Assembly (NCBI RefSeq): GCF_037975245.1
Contig: NC_092567.1
Coordinates: forward strand, 24,374,376-24,438,375
Origin: Apostichopus japonicus
Lineage: Eukaryota > Echinodermata > Holothuroidea > Aspidochirotida > Stichopodidae
Length of the DNA stretch: 64,000 nucleotides
Direction: 5' to 3'
Shown piece by piece: positions 1-11,219 of the stretch. Made by a program: the position numbers and the translations under genes. The notes beneath the pieces are model-generated. The model was given only the letters and a program-made list of their open reading frames with translations, did no database searches and was not told the DNA's origin. The stretch's first letter is position 1; the number at the start of each line of letters is the position of its first letter.

Positions 1-105
1 GCACCATTGGTGCTCTAGTTATGTAGAATAAGGGCACATTTTTAACCTGATGAAAAATGGAGTGAGGGGCACGTGCCCCCTGTGCCACCCCCGGTTCCGC
101 CGCCC
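1..105. repeat. GC-rich end of a dispersed repeat (unclassified)
   Basis: A stretch with GGGGCACGTGCCCC, then CACCCCCGGTTCCGCCGCCC, unlike the AT-rich surroundings. It resembles the GGGGCAC-containing segments near 27400 and 30000, so it is probably one end of a common repeat into which, or next to which, the SINE at 106 inserted. Family unknown. Confidence 0.35.
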
Positions 106-432
106 TTGGCTGTGGCCGAGTGGATAAAGGCGTGGCATTTGAAGCAATGAGGCTTAGCAATCTGGGTTCGATACCTGGCCGGGTCAATAGTAAGGTGGAT
201 TTTTCATCCAAGAGCAATCTACGGTTTTCCCATCTGAAATCACTTTCTAAACTGAAAAGATTCCAAATTTGAGTTTAAATGTTGAATTGGAAGCCACCCG
301 ACGTGCAAGTTGTAGTCCATAAGCGCTTGCGGGTTTCTCCCACATTTGTGGTCGCTTAAAAGCATCGTAGGAATAACCGCTGATTATTATTATTTATTAT
401 TATTACTATTACTATTATTATGATTGTTATTA
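106..432 (+). mobile_element. tRNA-derived SINE with (TTA)n tail
   Basis: The head carries RNA polymerase III promoter boxes in tRNA spacing: A box TGGCCGAGTGG at 113-123 and B box GGTTCGATACC at 165-175. An unrelated body of about 200 bp follows, then a tail of TTA/TTATTATTA repeats from 382 to about 430. Head, body and 3' simple repeat together are the standard layout of a tRNA-derived SINE. It lies in an ELP4 intron, same strand. The family is not recognised. Confidence 0.7.
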
Positions 433-1109
433 ATACTTAAAGGAGATTAAATGGGATACATCTGTACACATGCAATTCTGGTATAGAGGTTTATGTAGGC
501 CAGTTGTCATCCCCAGTTATTGGAGAAGAATGAGCAAGACTGTTCTCCATTTTTATCAATTCTATCAAGTTCTACTCAAAAATAAGACTGAACTTGGTCG
601 AACTAAAGTTGCCAACTTGCCACTCTAACTTTTTCAGCAGAGAAATGTTAATAACCAAGTGATTAATTTGCCGATCTGATTCTGGAAAGGTTGCCTTTAT
701 CATTCTTTTCCATACTTCTATACAATATGTTAACCCACCTGTATTCAAAGTCCAAATTCAAACTTGATAACATCAAAAATTGACTGTTATTCGTGTTTCA
801 AAAGAATCTTAACCATTCAAGCTATTGAAATACATTTTGATTGGGCTTTTTTACAAAACTGGAAAAGGAAACTCACCACATAAAGTTGTCATAATGGCTA
901 AATTCAAGGACCTGTTTATAAAGACAAGTGTAAGGATTCCCAATCATTGCTGGTTAATTTCTTTCTGCTTTTTATTTCATGTGAGTATTATCTTCCAGTC
1001 ACTAATTTATCACATACAGTATCATGGGAAAGGAGAAATTTTAACTTGAAAATTTAAAAAATTTGGGGTTTTGAACATAAAAGTTTCGATTTATTTCTTT
1101 TTTGTCAAG

Positions 1110-1237
1110 GACTCTGCAACTAGCCACAAATTTGGTCACAGTTATGATTTAAGCAGGACGGCGACCTCTGACCTGCTTTCAAGGGTCAAAACTGGAACTT
1201 TTCATTTGTCCGAAGAAATGAAGAAAGAAACGAGAAG
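1110..1237 (+). CDS. ELP4: ELP4 exon (first one in window)
   Basis: 128 nt between a pyrimidine-rich acceptor ending in CAAG and the donor AG|GTTAGT. It reads in phase 0 and starts DSATSHKFGHSYDLSRT, matching the SSSRFGHYYD region of vertebrate ELP4. It ends with two bases (AG) of a split codon that the next exon completes with T. The 5' exons that should precede it are outside the window. Confidence 0.85.
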
Positions 1238-4200
1238 GTTAGTTTTGTTTCCTGAAAAAAAGATTTTGAGTAAAAGTTTTATAAGTCTAAAAGGAAACAC
1301 AACCCCAAACATCATCATTAGCATGTATGGCAGAGATTCTTATGAAGAACAAATCCCTAAATGTGCTTAGAAATATCTTGCTCATTTGGGAGATAACATA
1401 GTTAAAAGCTGTGTCTGGAAGCTGTCATTTTGTAAATCTGTGATGTCATAGTGCCACTAGGAATCTCTGAAACGTTTCAAATATTTCTTTATTTTAAAAT
1501 TTTTTCAAGATGAAATGTTAACAATGTCATCAATTAGGTCATGTTAAAGTTTCAGTATTTTGGATTGGGATTTGCAAACCCCATATCCTTTTACAGAAAA
1601 TAAAACATTGTAATGGAAAAAAGTTAAAAATTGAAGCATAATGCGATAATGTCATATTTAGACATATTGCTCTAGTGTACGAAGGATATATAAATAGATA
1701 TGTAATATCTCTCAAATGGAACAAGATTTTCCTTAGCTGTGTTGACAGTGATGGTGGTGTTTGTGTCTCATTTAAGCTTTTCTCAAAGAAAATGTCTCTA
1801 ATCAAGAAAATAAGACCTCACAGAGACTGTTGTGACACTTTCTCCAGCATTGCCAACCTTTTTCAGTGCAAATAAAACACTCTTATAGGTTAAGCCTTCA
1901 GCACTAACACATGGAGATGAATCTAGAATGGACACAGTGGCAACATTAAGATGCTATCAAAATGTGAACATCTCTTTATTTAATGTAATCACAATTTTCA
2001 ACGGAAATGATTAATTAATCATTTAATTATGTTAGCATGTGGCAACAGTTGGTTAAATTCTATACATTCGTGAAGTGATAAGTTTAATTGCAACATGGTT
2101 AATTGTTTACTTATCAACGTTTCAAAAGTTGAACATTTTGACATAATAATAGGTGTTAACTTAATGTAAGTGAGAGTATTTTGGACGTTTTCCTACAAAA
2201 ATGATGGAACAAAATGGTACTTTGATCGTAACAAAACAGTCATATTGTAAAAATTCAAATTGAAGACATTTAATTGAGCATTCTAAGTAAAATTACATTT
2301 TTTTCTTCCTGTTTTCTTTATAGTAGTCATCCATTCTTATGTCCAACACATCAGAGGCTGCTTGAGAGGATAGAGAGAGAAATCAAAGATGGAGAATTCC
2401 ACCTCACTGAGAATGCGCAGTCAAAACAGGTAAAGATATTAATACAAATCAGAGCAAACTGTCTGAGAGTTTGGAAAGTTGAAAAGGTCACAAAACTACC
2501 ATCTAGGTATTTTACTCCTTCATATTAAACTTTGTCGTCTGGCTTTTAGAAATTAAAAGCAGGGAGTTAACGGCTGGCTGTCAAGAACAGGTGGTTGTTA
2601 AAAAGAAGAATAATTTGCAACATTTTTGGGAGATTATAGCAACAAGTCAAGTCATTATTAAATTGGTTCCATTTAACATTTTGCTCCATTAAATATTTTC
2701 AAGTGAAGTAATATAGTTATACTTTTAGTTCAGAGTCTTGTAACAATGGCGATGTACAGCCATCTCACTTGGCTTTACACCTTTTAACCTCCGGTCACCG
2801 GTAACTTGGCACATCCACACACCCCAAGTGAGCACAATTCAAAGAGTCGTTCTCATGGCTAGTTCTCATGGCATCACATCTAGGTGGGACATCCCCTAGA
2901 GTGGTACCACAATCTGGTGCATACAACTACAATAACAAGGTATTAACCAAAATTACCATTTATACACCTAGTTGAAGAGAGGCAATTGAGATGAAGTGTC
3001 TTGTGCAATGACACAATGAAATGATCTGGCCATAACTCAACCAGCAATCCTTGGAGTGCAACTCTATTGCATTGATCACTTGACAGCAACAAACATTTGA
3101 AAATTTATCTAAGTCCTCAATTAATTGAATTTTTGAAAAAAACCTCAGAATGTTGAATTCTGTGCAGCAGTAAGGAAGGTTAAAACTTTCATCGTCCATT
3201 TGTTGCATTTCATCCTTCTATTTTAAGCATGTAGTTTTTGCCTGGGTTTCCAGACTTTGTGTTAAAATACCACTTAACCTTTCTTGGTCCATCAAAAGGT
3301 AACTATAAGGTGCTATGTGAGCTTGAATCTATGGATTCTGTCCGGGATCTGGTACTGATAAGATTGTCTCGCATGATGCAAAAGCGGGATCAACTTTAGT
3401 CTCCAAACTATTAAGCAGAATGAGGTCGTCAAAGTGGTTGAAATTATAAAATATTTCCGTTTTTTTTTCTTTTTGCATATGATTAAACCTAGGTTTGTTG
3501 AAGTTGATCTTGAAGATTGCTATACTTTGGACCCTTCGATTCAAATTTTTAAGTTGTATAGAGGGAGAGATTCGATGGTAAACAAAACCCATTAATTTCA
3601 GTTCATCCAATTGAAGAAAACTGCCTAGTCCTTTCTGATAGCTGGCAAGGCCATTTAGTTTTTGTTTTGTTTAGTTTAGTAATTCCCAAAAGTTAGGAAG
3701 CCAACCAAAGCTTATTTGAAACCTGACCCATGTAGGAGGTTAATGCATCCCATTCATAACTGCAGCCGTGGTGAAAGAAATGGTATCGAAAAAATCACTA
3801 AAAGAACAGAAGGTAACCCCAGTTCCCAATTCGCAAACCAGAATAGCAGATCCATGGAAGACTCTACTTAACAACTCTGCCAAAGCAGCGATTTTGAATA
3901 ATAAGACCAGAGAATCTGATTTCCCGATGAGGATTTGAACCGAGAACCGGACGATTGTTTGGCAGACATTGTAACGGATACACCATGTTGTCGTCACATT
4001 CAGAAGTGAACTGTGGGTTTGTGATGTCTTCATTCACCTATGGATGACTTTTAAAATAAAGTGAAGGATTAGGGTGGTGTTATGACGTGGGTGGAGCAGC
4101 GAGTGCTTCTCGATTACCCTGTTTTAGACTTGTGACATTTTTACACCTTTGACTGACATGCATGTCTCTATCCCTTGTTTACCCTACAGTCACTAAACCG

Positions 4201-7200
4201 AACAGTTTTGAGAATCGGCCTCCAGTCATATGGATCGACTCTGTGGTGGGACGAAGGCTATTCAAATAAAGTCGAGACCTCTACGTCACTATGTCGTTTC
4301 TTTCACGCGTTGAGGGCACTGCTACGAAATTCCTTGGCAGTTGCCATGGTGACAATGCCTGTGCATCTATTACATGTAAGTTGTATGTATATATATTTGG
4401 CTGAAGGTGTAAATGGCATGATTAAAATATGAGTGAATAATGAGTGACAAAACATGAGTGAATAAGCATGCCTTTTTCTTTAATATTAAACTTTAGTTTT
4501 TTCAAACATTGGTGGAAGTTTCTGGTGGAAGAACTCGTAAAGTGAACAAACTGTGTAAAATTGAAGCGTGCTTAGATTGAAGGTATATACTGACATGAGA
4601 CATTTACGAGAACTGACCATGTGGGTAACAGATGCATCTCACTTAATTGACAAAGTTGTTCAATCTTGTTTTCAAAACAAGGTCTCTCCACAAAATATAA
4701 CTGAATCTGTGTCTCACAACACTAGATTTTACAAGTTTGCCTACATTGGTAATTTTTTTCTGATTACCACCACAGAATAAAGTTAAACAGTTAATCAAAT
4801 CGTATTGCACAGACATTGATGTTAAGTTAGTGCTTACGTCCTAAAATCTGTAATATCATTGCCATCAAAGATCCTATTCCTTTAAGCCTTAGATATCGTG
4901 CAGTCTATAAATTTAAATGCACAAGCTGTAATGCTTGCTGTATAGGAGAAACCATGAGGCAACTCGCTACACAGACTTAGCATCTTAAAACTGACAAGAA
5001 TTAACATATTCACACAAAGCACTGTGATCACAACTATACATCAATCTGGGAGACTGTGTAAATGTCATATCTAACATAGAAAAGAAACATAAAAATGTAA
5101 AAAGAAACGTAAAAATGTAAAGATCGTATTTCAGTTTTGTATCATGTTCTTGCTTGGTATGGACTAATTAAAATGATTAATTGATAACAGGAATGCATGC
5201 AGAGACATTGTTTTATTAAATGACTTCGAACATCTTTGAATGCTGACAGGGTTATAAACATGTTTCATGAAGTGTCCAAACAAAATAATAACGATAAATG
5301 TTTTTCTGCCTTGTTCCAGAAAATGGTCATTAACTTTACTATTTTAGCAATGATAATAAAAAAAAATTAAAAACCTGACAAGATTCTGTTTTTCAATTTA
5401 GGCTAGAAGTAAGAACAAATCATACAATGTTTTTTTTCCAATGGCTTGATTAAAGAAAAATGTTAAGCAGAAATTTAGTCTTTATATGCCATAGACTGAG
5501 AAAAAGTAAAACTTGAGGGATAGAAGGCCTCAAAATTCTGGGTTATTTAACTGGCTTAAAAATGTCATTGTGTTTTATCATTTGCCCAGTAGAAAATCAA
5601 AATGGCGCATGTAACTTCCTGCCAGTAGACCTTAGTAACATAAATTTCATGATAAGTCGCGTTAACAACCGTCAGTCAAAATATCGGCATGATCTGCATA
5701 CCTAACACACAGCCCTTTACTACTGCTTATTATATATTTAAATATATTTAAATATTATTATTCTGCTCTCAAAAGCTTATACAGTAACTGATGTGTGTAG
5801 CAATTCAAGAAAATAATTTCTTTAGCCAGTAGAATTTTTTTCTTTTTTATTAAGTACTTTCATTTGTTAGCAACTGGTTAAAAATTGTGAAATTCTAGAC
5901 CCTTGTGCTAGCAAAGTTTCTTGACAGCTATTCTGGTTGTCAAGATATTCACATTATAACATATTTGCTAAATGACAGGAATGTTCCTTTTCAAGAATAA
6001 TCTCATGCACTGATGTCTCCTCATGGCAGGCTAAAATGTTAAAGCTTAATCCAATGTTTTAATTAATTTTGATAACTCAACCAAAACCTGTTCTTTAAAC
6101 GTCATATAAACTACAAGGCACATATGGATGATATTTGACACCATCAGTACTAGACAAATTTGTACTTCAGACTAAACGTGTCAGTTTGAGGCTATAAAAT
6201 GTCGGATGTTTTCCTATTGAGGTTTGTGTTGTATTTGAGGAGCTGACCTATTGACCTGAGGGTTAGGCTATATAGTCCAGTCACTTTAGTTAATGAATCT
6301 AGGCTGCTTTAAAGAGTCATTCACAAATATTAAAGTTACTAGTCCACAAGTCAAGGTACACAGTTTCTTTGGTAACAAGTTGAACTATGTTCTTTCAATT
6401 CTTATTTCTGCAATTCATAGTACAACCTTTCATAAGGCAGTGGTTCAGTGCCCACAGCCCTTTGTATGAAATCAAAGTTGGTGTTTATTAGAACCGCAAA
6501 AGCACCTTCTCCTGTGGAATCACACCTTTAAAGATATCGGGACTGTATTTGTAGACCGGGTTTGCATGGAGTGCCCTATATGTTCCGATGAAAAGTGCAT
6601 ATTTTTTTTTAAAGTTTCTTTTGTTATAATCTGTATGGTTTTAGAAATGGTATTTGCACACCATTGGAAAATTATGAGTCCTCTATATGTAAGGACAAAG
6701 AAAATTTAAGGTAGGCTATTTGGGTCATAAAAATGTATATGTGAATATGAATCCAATGTGAAAATGGAGAATTTTGATAAGAAGTGTGTACCATCTGTTT
6801 CCAGTATTTCACCGAGGTGCATGCGGTGAATTTATCTAGGTTGTAACCTTCGAGTCAGCAGCTATAACAGAGAAGGAAAGAAAGGCGAAATAAGGTCGAG
6901 ACAGCCTCTGTTGATGGTCGTGACCTTGGATAGTGGCTAACCCTGTAGATCATAAAATACCTTGCAAGGTCGTCTTGAAATGAATTGAAACAAATGTTTG
7001 TTCACAATGATGATGTTGTCAAAGTTCAGGAATTGTTCCTAATTTCTTTTTCATGATGGGACTTAATTGGATTTGAGTTCAAAGATGATTTATTCAGCTC
7101 AATTTTTTTATTTTTTTATTTCATATTTGTTACCATACAAAAATTTCATAAATTCTTCAGTTTTAAAACCGAAATAAGAGAAATGCTGTCAGTTGCACAG

Positions 7201-8584
7201 AATTATCTTCAAGCAATATATCTTTTCCTTTCTGCATGTACTGTTAATACATTAAATATTTTTAATTTAAACCTTTACACTAATTTCAAGTTGATTGCAC
7301 ACCTATGAGGGTAGAAAAAAAAGACTTGAGAGTGTTAACATTGCAAATATTAATTATTGGTATAAGTTTAATTAACCACTTTTTAGATGAATATAACTGA
7401 AGATAAATCTAATTGTCTTTCTTTTTAGGATTTTGTGGAAGTCAGACGTTTGGAGAGGCTGTGCGATGCTGCCGTTCAGATTGAATCTTTCGCTGGCTCC
7501 GAGAAGGAAACAAATCCAATATTTCAAGATTATCATGGTGAGGTTGGGGTCAGGGGGAGGAGGTTGGGGGAAGGGGGAGGAGGTTGGGGGGAAGGGGGAT
7601 GGACAGGGGAAAATTAAAATATTTCACCCTCAGGCAAATTCCAATGGGGTAAATCTCTCGATTCATATACAAGTAAGGCAAACATTGGATTGTTTTATTT
7701 TATTCATTTATATTCTTTATTTTTTCTACTCCACCAGGGTTGCTTCACATCAAACATCTGCCAAGGTTAAATTCTCTGATGGTTTCGACTCCAGATTCGA
7801 TGGATCTAGGTTTCAAGTTGAAGAGAAAGAAACTAACCATTGAGGTATGATTGGGGTCGTAGTCTGTCTTTCAGAGGAAACATTAATGGAGTTAATGTAC
7901 CATCCACAAAAATTGTGGTATTTTTTCCCAGAAGATTATTCCTATCATGTTGGTATGAAAAGTACTCTGTGTTTTTTTTTTTAATGAGCAAAACTTTTCC
8001 GGCCGTTTTTTTCTTCTTCCCGTATTGCTTAATTTGCCATAGAGGTATGTCAGCAAGTTAGGAAAATGGAAAAGAAAAAACAGTCTTCAAAAGGTATCAG
8101 CTAGTCACGTCAGTGATGTGAATTGCAAGTGTTTCCTTTGTCTATTGTCTTTTGTCCTTTGTTAGTCTTTTGTTCTTTGTCAGCCTTTGTCTTTGTCCTT
8201 TGTCTTTGATCTTTGTCTTTTGTCAGTTACAGAAACTACACCACATATCATTATTTTTTCAAAACGTTTTGAAATTTTTGGTTATCCCACGTATCTTGCC
8301 TTGTTGTCTGGTGAGGAAATGCAACATACATGTAGTAAGTTATGCAAGAGATAAAGAACTTGCTCAATAAGCAGTGATGTTAAATATTTAATTTAAAATG
8401 TGTTGAAAGTGGTAGTCATGGGTTTTATCTTGTTTTTCAAATGTTCTTGATACAGAAGCTCCATCTCCCGCCAGAATTCTCTGATTCTGTAAGCAGGCCG
8501 CAGGAAGATACAGTGCTACCCTCGGGAGGAGGAGGAGGTGCTGGATGTTCGTCCACCCTCCAGAAGCGACACCTCGACTTCTGA
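1110..8584 (+). CDS. ELP4: ELP4 (PAXNEB), Elongator complex subunit 4, 3' part of gene, six exons
   Basis: Join of 1110-1237, 2324-2429, 4190-4375, 7429-7537, 7738-7844 and 8456-8584, giving the last 254 residues. Family knowledge: Elp4 is a RecA-fold subunit of the Elp4-5-6 ring of Elongator, which modifies wobble uridines of tRNAs, and it lacks a functional Walker ATPase site. Seen in the sequence: blocks matching animal ELP4 in order, namely FGHSYD; TVLRIGLQSYGSTLW; LRALLRNSLAVAMVTMPVHL; ESFAGSEKETNP then DYH; LPRLNSL; DLGFKLKRKKLTIE then KLHLPPEFSDSVSR; and a C-terminal HLDF. All junctions are AG/GT and phases match (2, 0, 0, 1, 0). The N-terminal third, including the start codon, must lie left of the window; I saw no earlier exon in 1-1109. 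It converges on PAX6, as in vertebrates. Identification is by recognition, not by a search. Confidence 0.93.
2324..2429 (+). CDS. ELP4: ELP4 exon
   Basis: 106 nt after the acceptor TTTCTTTATAG and before the donor CAG|GTAAAG. The first base completes the split codon of the previous exon, then the frame encodes SHPFLCPTHQRLLERIEREI and a polar stretch ending in SKQ. This corresponds to the helix in vertebrate ELP4 just before the RNILRIGIQNLGSPLW block. It is the least conserved exon of the set, so its identity rests mainly on position and phase. Confidence 0.83.
2430..4189. other. ELP4 intron with one SINE-like insert
   Basis: 1.76-kb intron. Apart from the tRNA-like sequence on the minus strand near 3895-4000, I see no coding or structured feature. 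Confidence 0.7.
3760..4000 (-). mobile_element. Probable tRNA-derived SINE, minus strand
   Basis: On the minus strand, CGACAACATGGTGTATCCGT (A-box-like, about 3990) is followed by a good B box GGTTCAAATCC at 3941-3931, with the 50-60 bp spacing of a tRNA gene. It then runs into non-tRNA sequence toward 3760. No simple-repeat tail was identified, so the 3' limit is approximate. It is clearly different from the SINEs at 106 and 34540. Confidence 0.5.
4190..4375 (+). CDS. ELP4: ELP4 exon, core beta-sheet block
   Basis: 186 nt (62 codons, phase 0 to 0), acceptor CCCTACAG and donor CAT|GTAAGT. It encodes TVLRIGLQSYGSTLWWDEGY, followed by a Ser/Thr-rich link and then FFHALRALLRNSLAVAMVTM with PVHLLH. 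This is the most recognisable ELP4 core block (vertebrate LRIGIQNLGSPLW, then [20 protein letters not shown]). In the RecA-like fold this region forms central strands and helices of the subunit. Confidence 0.93.
4376..7428. other. ELP4 intron, no recognised feature
   Basis: 3-kb AT-rich intron with no exon, transposon or array that I can support. In vertebrates late ELP4 introns carry distal Pax6 enhancers, so this interval is a place to look for conserved non-coding DNA. Confidence 0.6.
7429..7537 (+). CDS. ELP4: ELP4 exon
   Basis: 109 nt after the acceptor CTTTCTTTTTAG and before the donor CATG|GTGAGG. It encodes DFVEVRRLERLCDAAVQIES followed by FAGSEKETNPIFQDYH, equivalent to vertebrate [23 protein letters not shown]. 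It ends with the first base of a Gly codon. The following intron is only 200 bp and begins with a strongly G-rich, internally duplicated segment. Confidence 0.93.
7538..7737 (+). repeat. Short G-rich ELP4 intron with duplicated G-run unit
   Basis: A 200-bp intron. From 7545 to 7615 it consists of G-runs (GGGGG, GGAGGAGG, GGTTGGGGG) with a roughly 22-bp unit present twice in tandem (GGGAGGAGGTTGGGGGAAGG). Runs of three or more G near a donor are known intronic splicing enhancers in short introns, and this strand could form a G-quadruplex in the RNA. Confidence 0.7.
7738..7844 (+). CDS. ELP4: ELP4 exon
   Basis: 107 nt with acceptor CTCCACCAG and donor GAG|GTATGA. Two bases complete the split Gly codon, then LLHIKHLPRLNSLMVSTPDS and MDLGFKLKRKKLTIE follow. 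This matches vertebrate GLIHIRQIPRLNNL and DLAFKLKRKLFTIE. The reading frame is one of two open here; protein similarity and phase select it. Confidence 0.94.
8126..8226 (+). repeat. Imperfect CTTTGT-type repeat in last ELP4 intron
   Basis: About 100 bp of degenerate tandem CTTTGTC / TTTTGTC units, giving a pyrimidine-rich RNA 230 bp upstream of the last exon. Probably a decayed hexa- or heptanucleotide repeat. Confidence 0.75.
8456..8584 (+). CDS. ELP4: ELP4 last coding exon
   Basis: 129 nt including the TGA stop, acceptor TTGATACAG. It encodes KLHLPPEFSDSVSRPQEDTV, then a Gly-rich stretch with five Gly in a row, and ends QKRHLDF. LHLPP, SDSVSR and the terminal HLDF match vertebrate ELP4, while the linker between them is diverged and Gly-rich. 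The 3' UTR is not delimited: ATTAAA at about 8817 is a possible poly(A) signal, but nothing confirms it. Confidence 0.94.
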   Translation, partial: KLHLPPEFSDSVSRPQEDTVLPSGGGGGAGCSSTLQKRHLDF

Positions 8585-8832
8585 AGTCGCTGCTAGAGAG
8601 GATTAACATCGAGGTACAATGTTCCCCGTTGATCTTATATCTGCGTTGCTATCCTTAATATAACTTTGAAATAGGTTTTATCTTGAGAATTGTGAATTTT
8701 GATAAATTTTGGGGTTTTTTTTTGTATCGAAAAACCTTAAAATTCCATGATAATGCAGTACTATGTGTGCTTGAGTAGGCAGATATCATTTCAAGACACG
8801 AAGGAAAAAGTCAGGAATTAAAAGTTGTGATC

Positions 8833-9290
8833 GGTAGGTTTATACATGTCCTACTTAACTGTAGTTTCAACCCTTACAGACGAGCTGTGATCTAGGTATT
8901 TGACACTAGTCACTCTAAATAGTGTTTTGTGGGCTAGCATCATTGCTGCCAATCAAAACACTTGTTTCCATGACATAACTGCCTCATTGCCAGTAATTGG
9001 TAGGTTTATACATGTCCTACTTAACTGTAGTTTCAACTTTTACAAGTTGAGGTATAACCTTGCTAGATTTGACCCTATTCAATCTGTATGTAAGTGGGTG
9101 GGCTAGGGACATCAGCCTAACATACATGCCTAGTTACATGTGGTTTATACTTATACGAATATTACAAATGAGGTATGACCTTGCTAGATTTGACCCTATT
9201 AAATCTGTGTGCATAGGCTAGGGACATATTGCATTCATAGTGTGAGGCAGAGAAATCAGCCTAACATACATGCCTAGTTGCATGTGACCA
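8833..9290 (+). repeat. Interleaved local duplications
   Basis: Three segments occur twice in direct orientation. A 38-bp identical block starting GGTAGGTTTATACATGTCC is at 8833 and 8999. A 39-bp block containing ACCTTGCTAGATTTGACCCT is at 9049 and 9170 with two differences. A block containing CAGCCTAACATACATGCCTA is at 9111 and 9256. The spacings differ (166, 121, 145 bp), so this is not a simple tandem array. Confidence 0.85.
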
Positions 9291-10454
9291 ATAGGTTAAA
9301 CTTGTTAGCGTTCACTAGTGATCCATGAATTCTTTATAAAGATTCTAGTGTATATTTGAATGGGAAGGATCGAACCCACTTAGAAGTGGAATTTAACAGT
9401 AGAAATGTAAATAAGAGCAGTTTTTATTAAAGTTTAGAGTTATATTAACCCATCATCATGACTAATGAAGCCCTGTAACATTTATATAGTACTGGATGGA
9501 ACTCAATCTAACCAAGGAAGTAGGATAATACTTCGTTGATCTAACCAAAGAGAGGCTTAAAGGGTGTGAAGACTCGCCCAAAAAGAAACATCTAAAGCCG
9601 GTAATCTGACCTAGTTTCGAATGAGGTGTAACAGAAGTGTTAGACACCACCATCGATCCCAGAAAATACACACACAGCTTGCTACCGTCGGTAATTAGAC
9701 ACTAGTGTACAGTCAATACATACAGCTGCGGTCAATGAATACCCACAGCAAAGTATACAACGATACAGCGATGGACATCTCAGGTCCAGCTAAAGATAGC
9801 AATTAAGGTATCACGTTTCATTACTGTCTGCATTTTGTAGCGACATGAACAAGACGTCACTTGCAAGCAACAGAAAGTTAACTTTTTCAGATGGCCGCAC
9901 ACGGTTTGGGGCAAGTCTTCAATGCCTTTAATGCCTCTTGACTGATCCATTCAATCTCAACGGTCTAACCCAATCTCTAGAGATGAGGGAATGGGGTTTG
10001 CAACTTACAGTGTAGAATGTATCTAATAAAGCTAAATATTCAATGTCTGACACCGGAATATCTCTTTCGATGATACGATAGGGTTGTTTGGTACTCTGTT
10101 CCATCCCTAGGAGTGGGGGGGGGGGCTGAGGTGGGAGTGGGGGTCCACCAGGAAGAAGGGCCCAAAAAGATGGGAAAGAAAAAAACGCCATTATTTTTAA
10201 AACAATGGTGCACTTTTTCCTCAGGGGTTTGTCTTTAGCAAGTTGAGTATCATTTGCCTTTAAGTTTTTTAAGAGCCAAACTCAAGTTGGAAAGAGAGAG
10301 AAAACGAAACCCCAACGGTCACTATGGTTACTTGCTCAGTTGATTATTTAAGTGTTGTATGTCATTACCCAATATCATAATATTAATGCCCACATGTACC
10401 AGTTATTAACCAACAACTGTATTCCAAGTTTGGATATAATCTGATTTAAGGATG

Positions 10455-10650
10455 TGGAGTTATCGCAAGTTTTAAACTTTGGTCCCTCCCAAAGAAATCG
10501 GGAACCGACAAAAATTTTGCACGTAAATGGTCCAAAACACATTTTGCCCGGACACAGTGGCTCAAACATATATTTGCCCACGAAAATTGTGGGCCCAAAT
10601 GGTCCCAAAAAATTTTGGGCCCCAAAAATGTCGGCTTCAAAGAAAGTGTG
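10455..10650 (-). repeat. Degenerate GGGCCCAAAATTTT-type repeat
   Basis: On the minus strand, related units of about 27 bp with GGGCCCAAAATTTTTTGGGA, GGGCCCACAATTTTCGTGGG, CCGGGCAAAATG and CGTGCAAAATTTTTGTCGG recur. All three frames are open for a while because of this composition; I do not read it as coding. Confidence 0.55.
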
Positions 10651-11194
10651 AAATTGAGAGAGTGCACCTGTTCGTGGTTTAATTGGCAGAAAAGTATCGT
10701 GATTGACTTTTTTGATACAGACCAAAAGTGAAAACAAAAAGACATAATTTGACTGTTTACTTTGTTTTATTGTCTTTTACCCTGTTTCAGTCGGTACTGA
10801 TGGAATATACAAAAGTGTATACATTGTCTCTTTACCAAGTAACAAGAAAACATGAAAAAAAAACAAGAAGAAATAACAGAGAGAGAGAGAGAGAGTGACT
10901 TTGCCCCTAAAAATCTGTGAACAAAATCCAAATTCTTTTCCATAAACTGTTGGAAAATAAGATCTTTGCAAATTTTTTGAGCTCATAATTTTTCGTAAGG
11001 TATGAAAGAACCTGGGAGCATATACCTTATATATTACACCAAGACATAGAAAATGCTGATTGCAACGATCATGTTACTGTATACAAGCTACGAACAATTC
11101 ATCTCACAGTATAGTAACAGGCATGAAAAAAATTTCAAAATTGAATAAAAAAGGAAAACAATTTAAACAGTGTCTAAAAACATCAAAACAGTAT

Positions 11195-11219
11195 GATTAT
11201 TATTATTATTATTATTATT
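11195..11219. repeat. (ATT)n microsatellite
   Basis: Eight ATT units in the ELP4-PAX6 intergenic region. Confidence 0.9.

Noticed and set aside
9368-9382. B-box-like GGGTTCGATCC on the minus strand
   Set aside because: No A box at the right distance and no tRNA-like fold nearby, so I do not call a SINE or tRNA.
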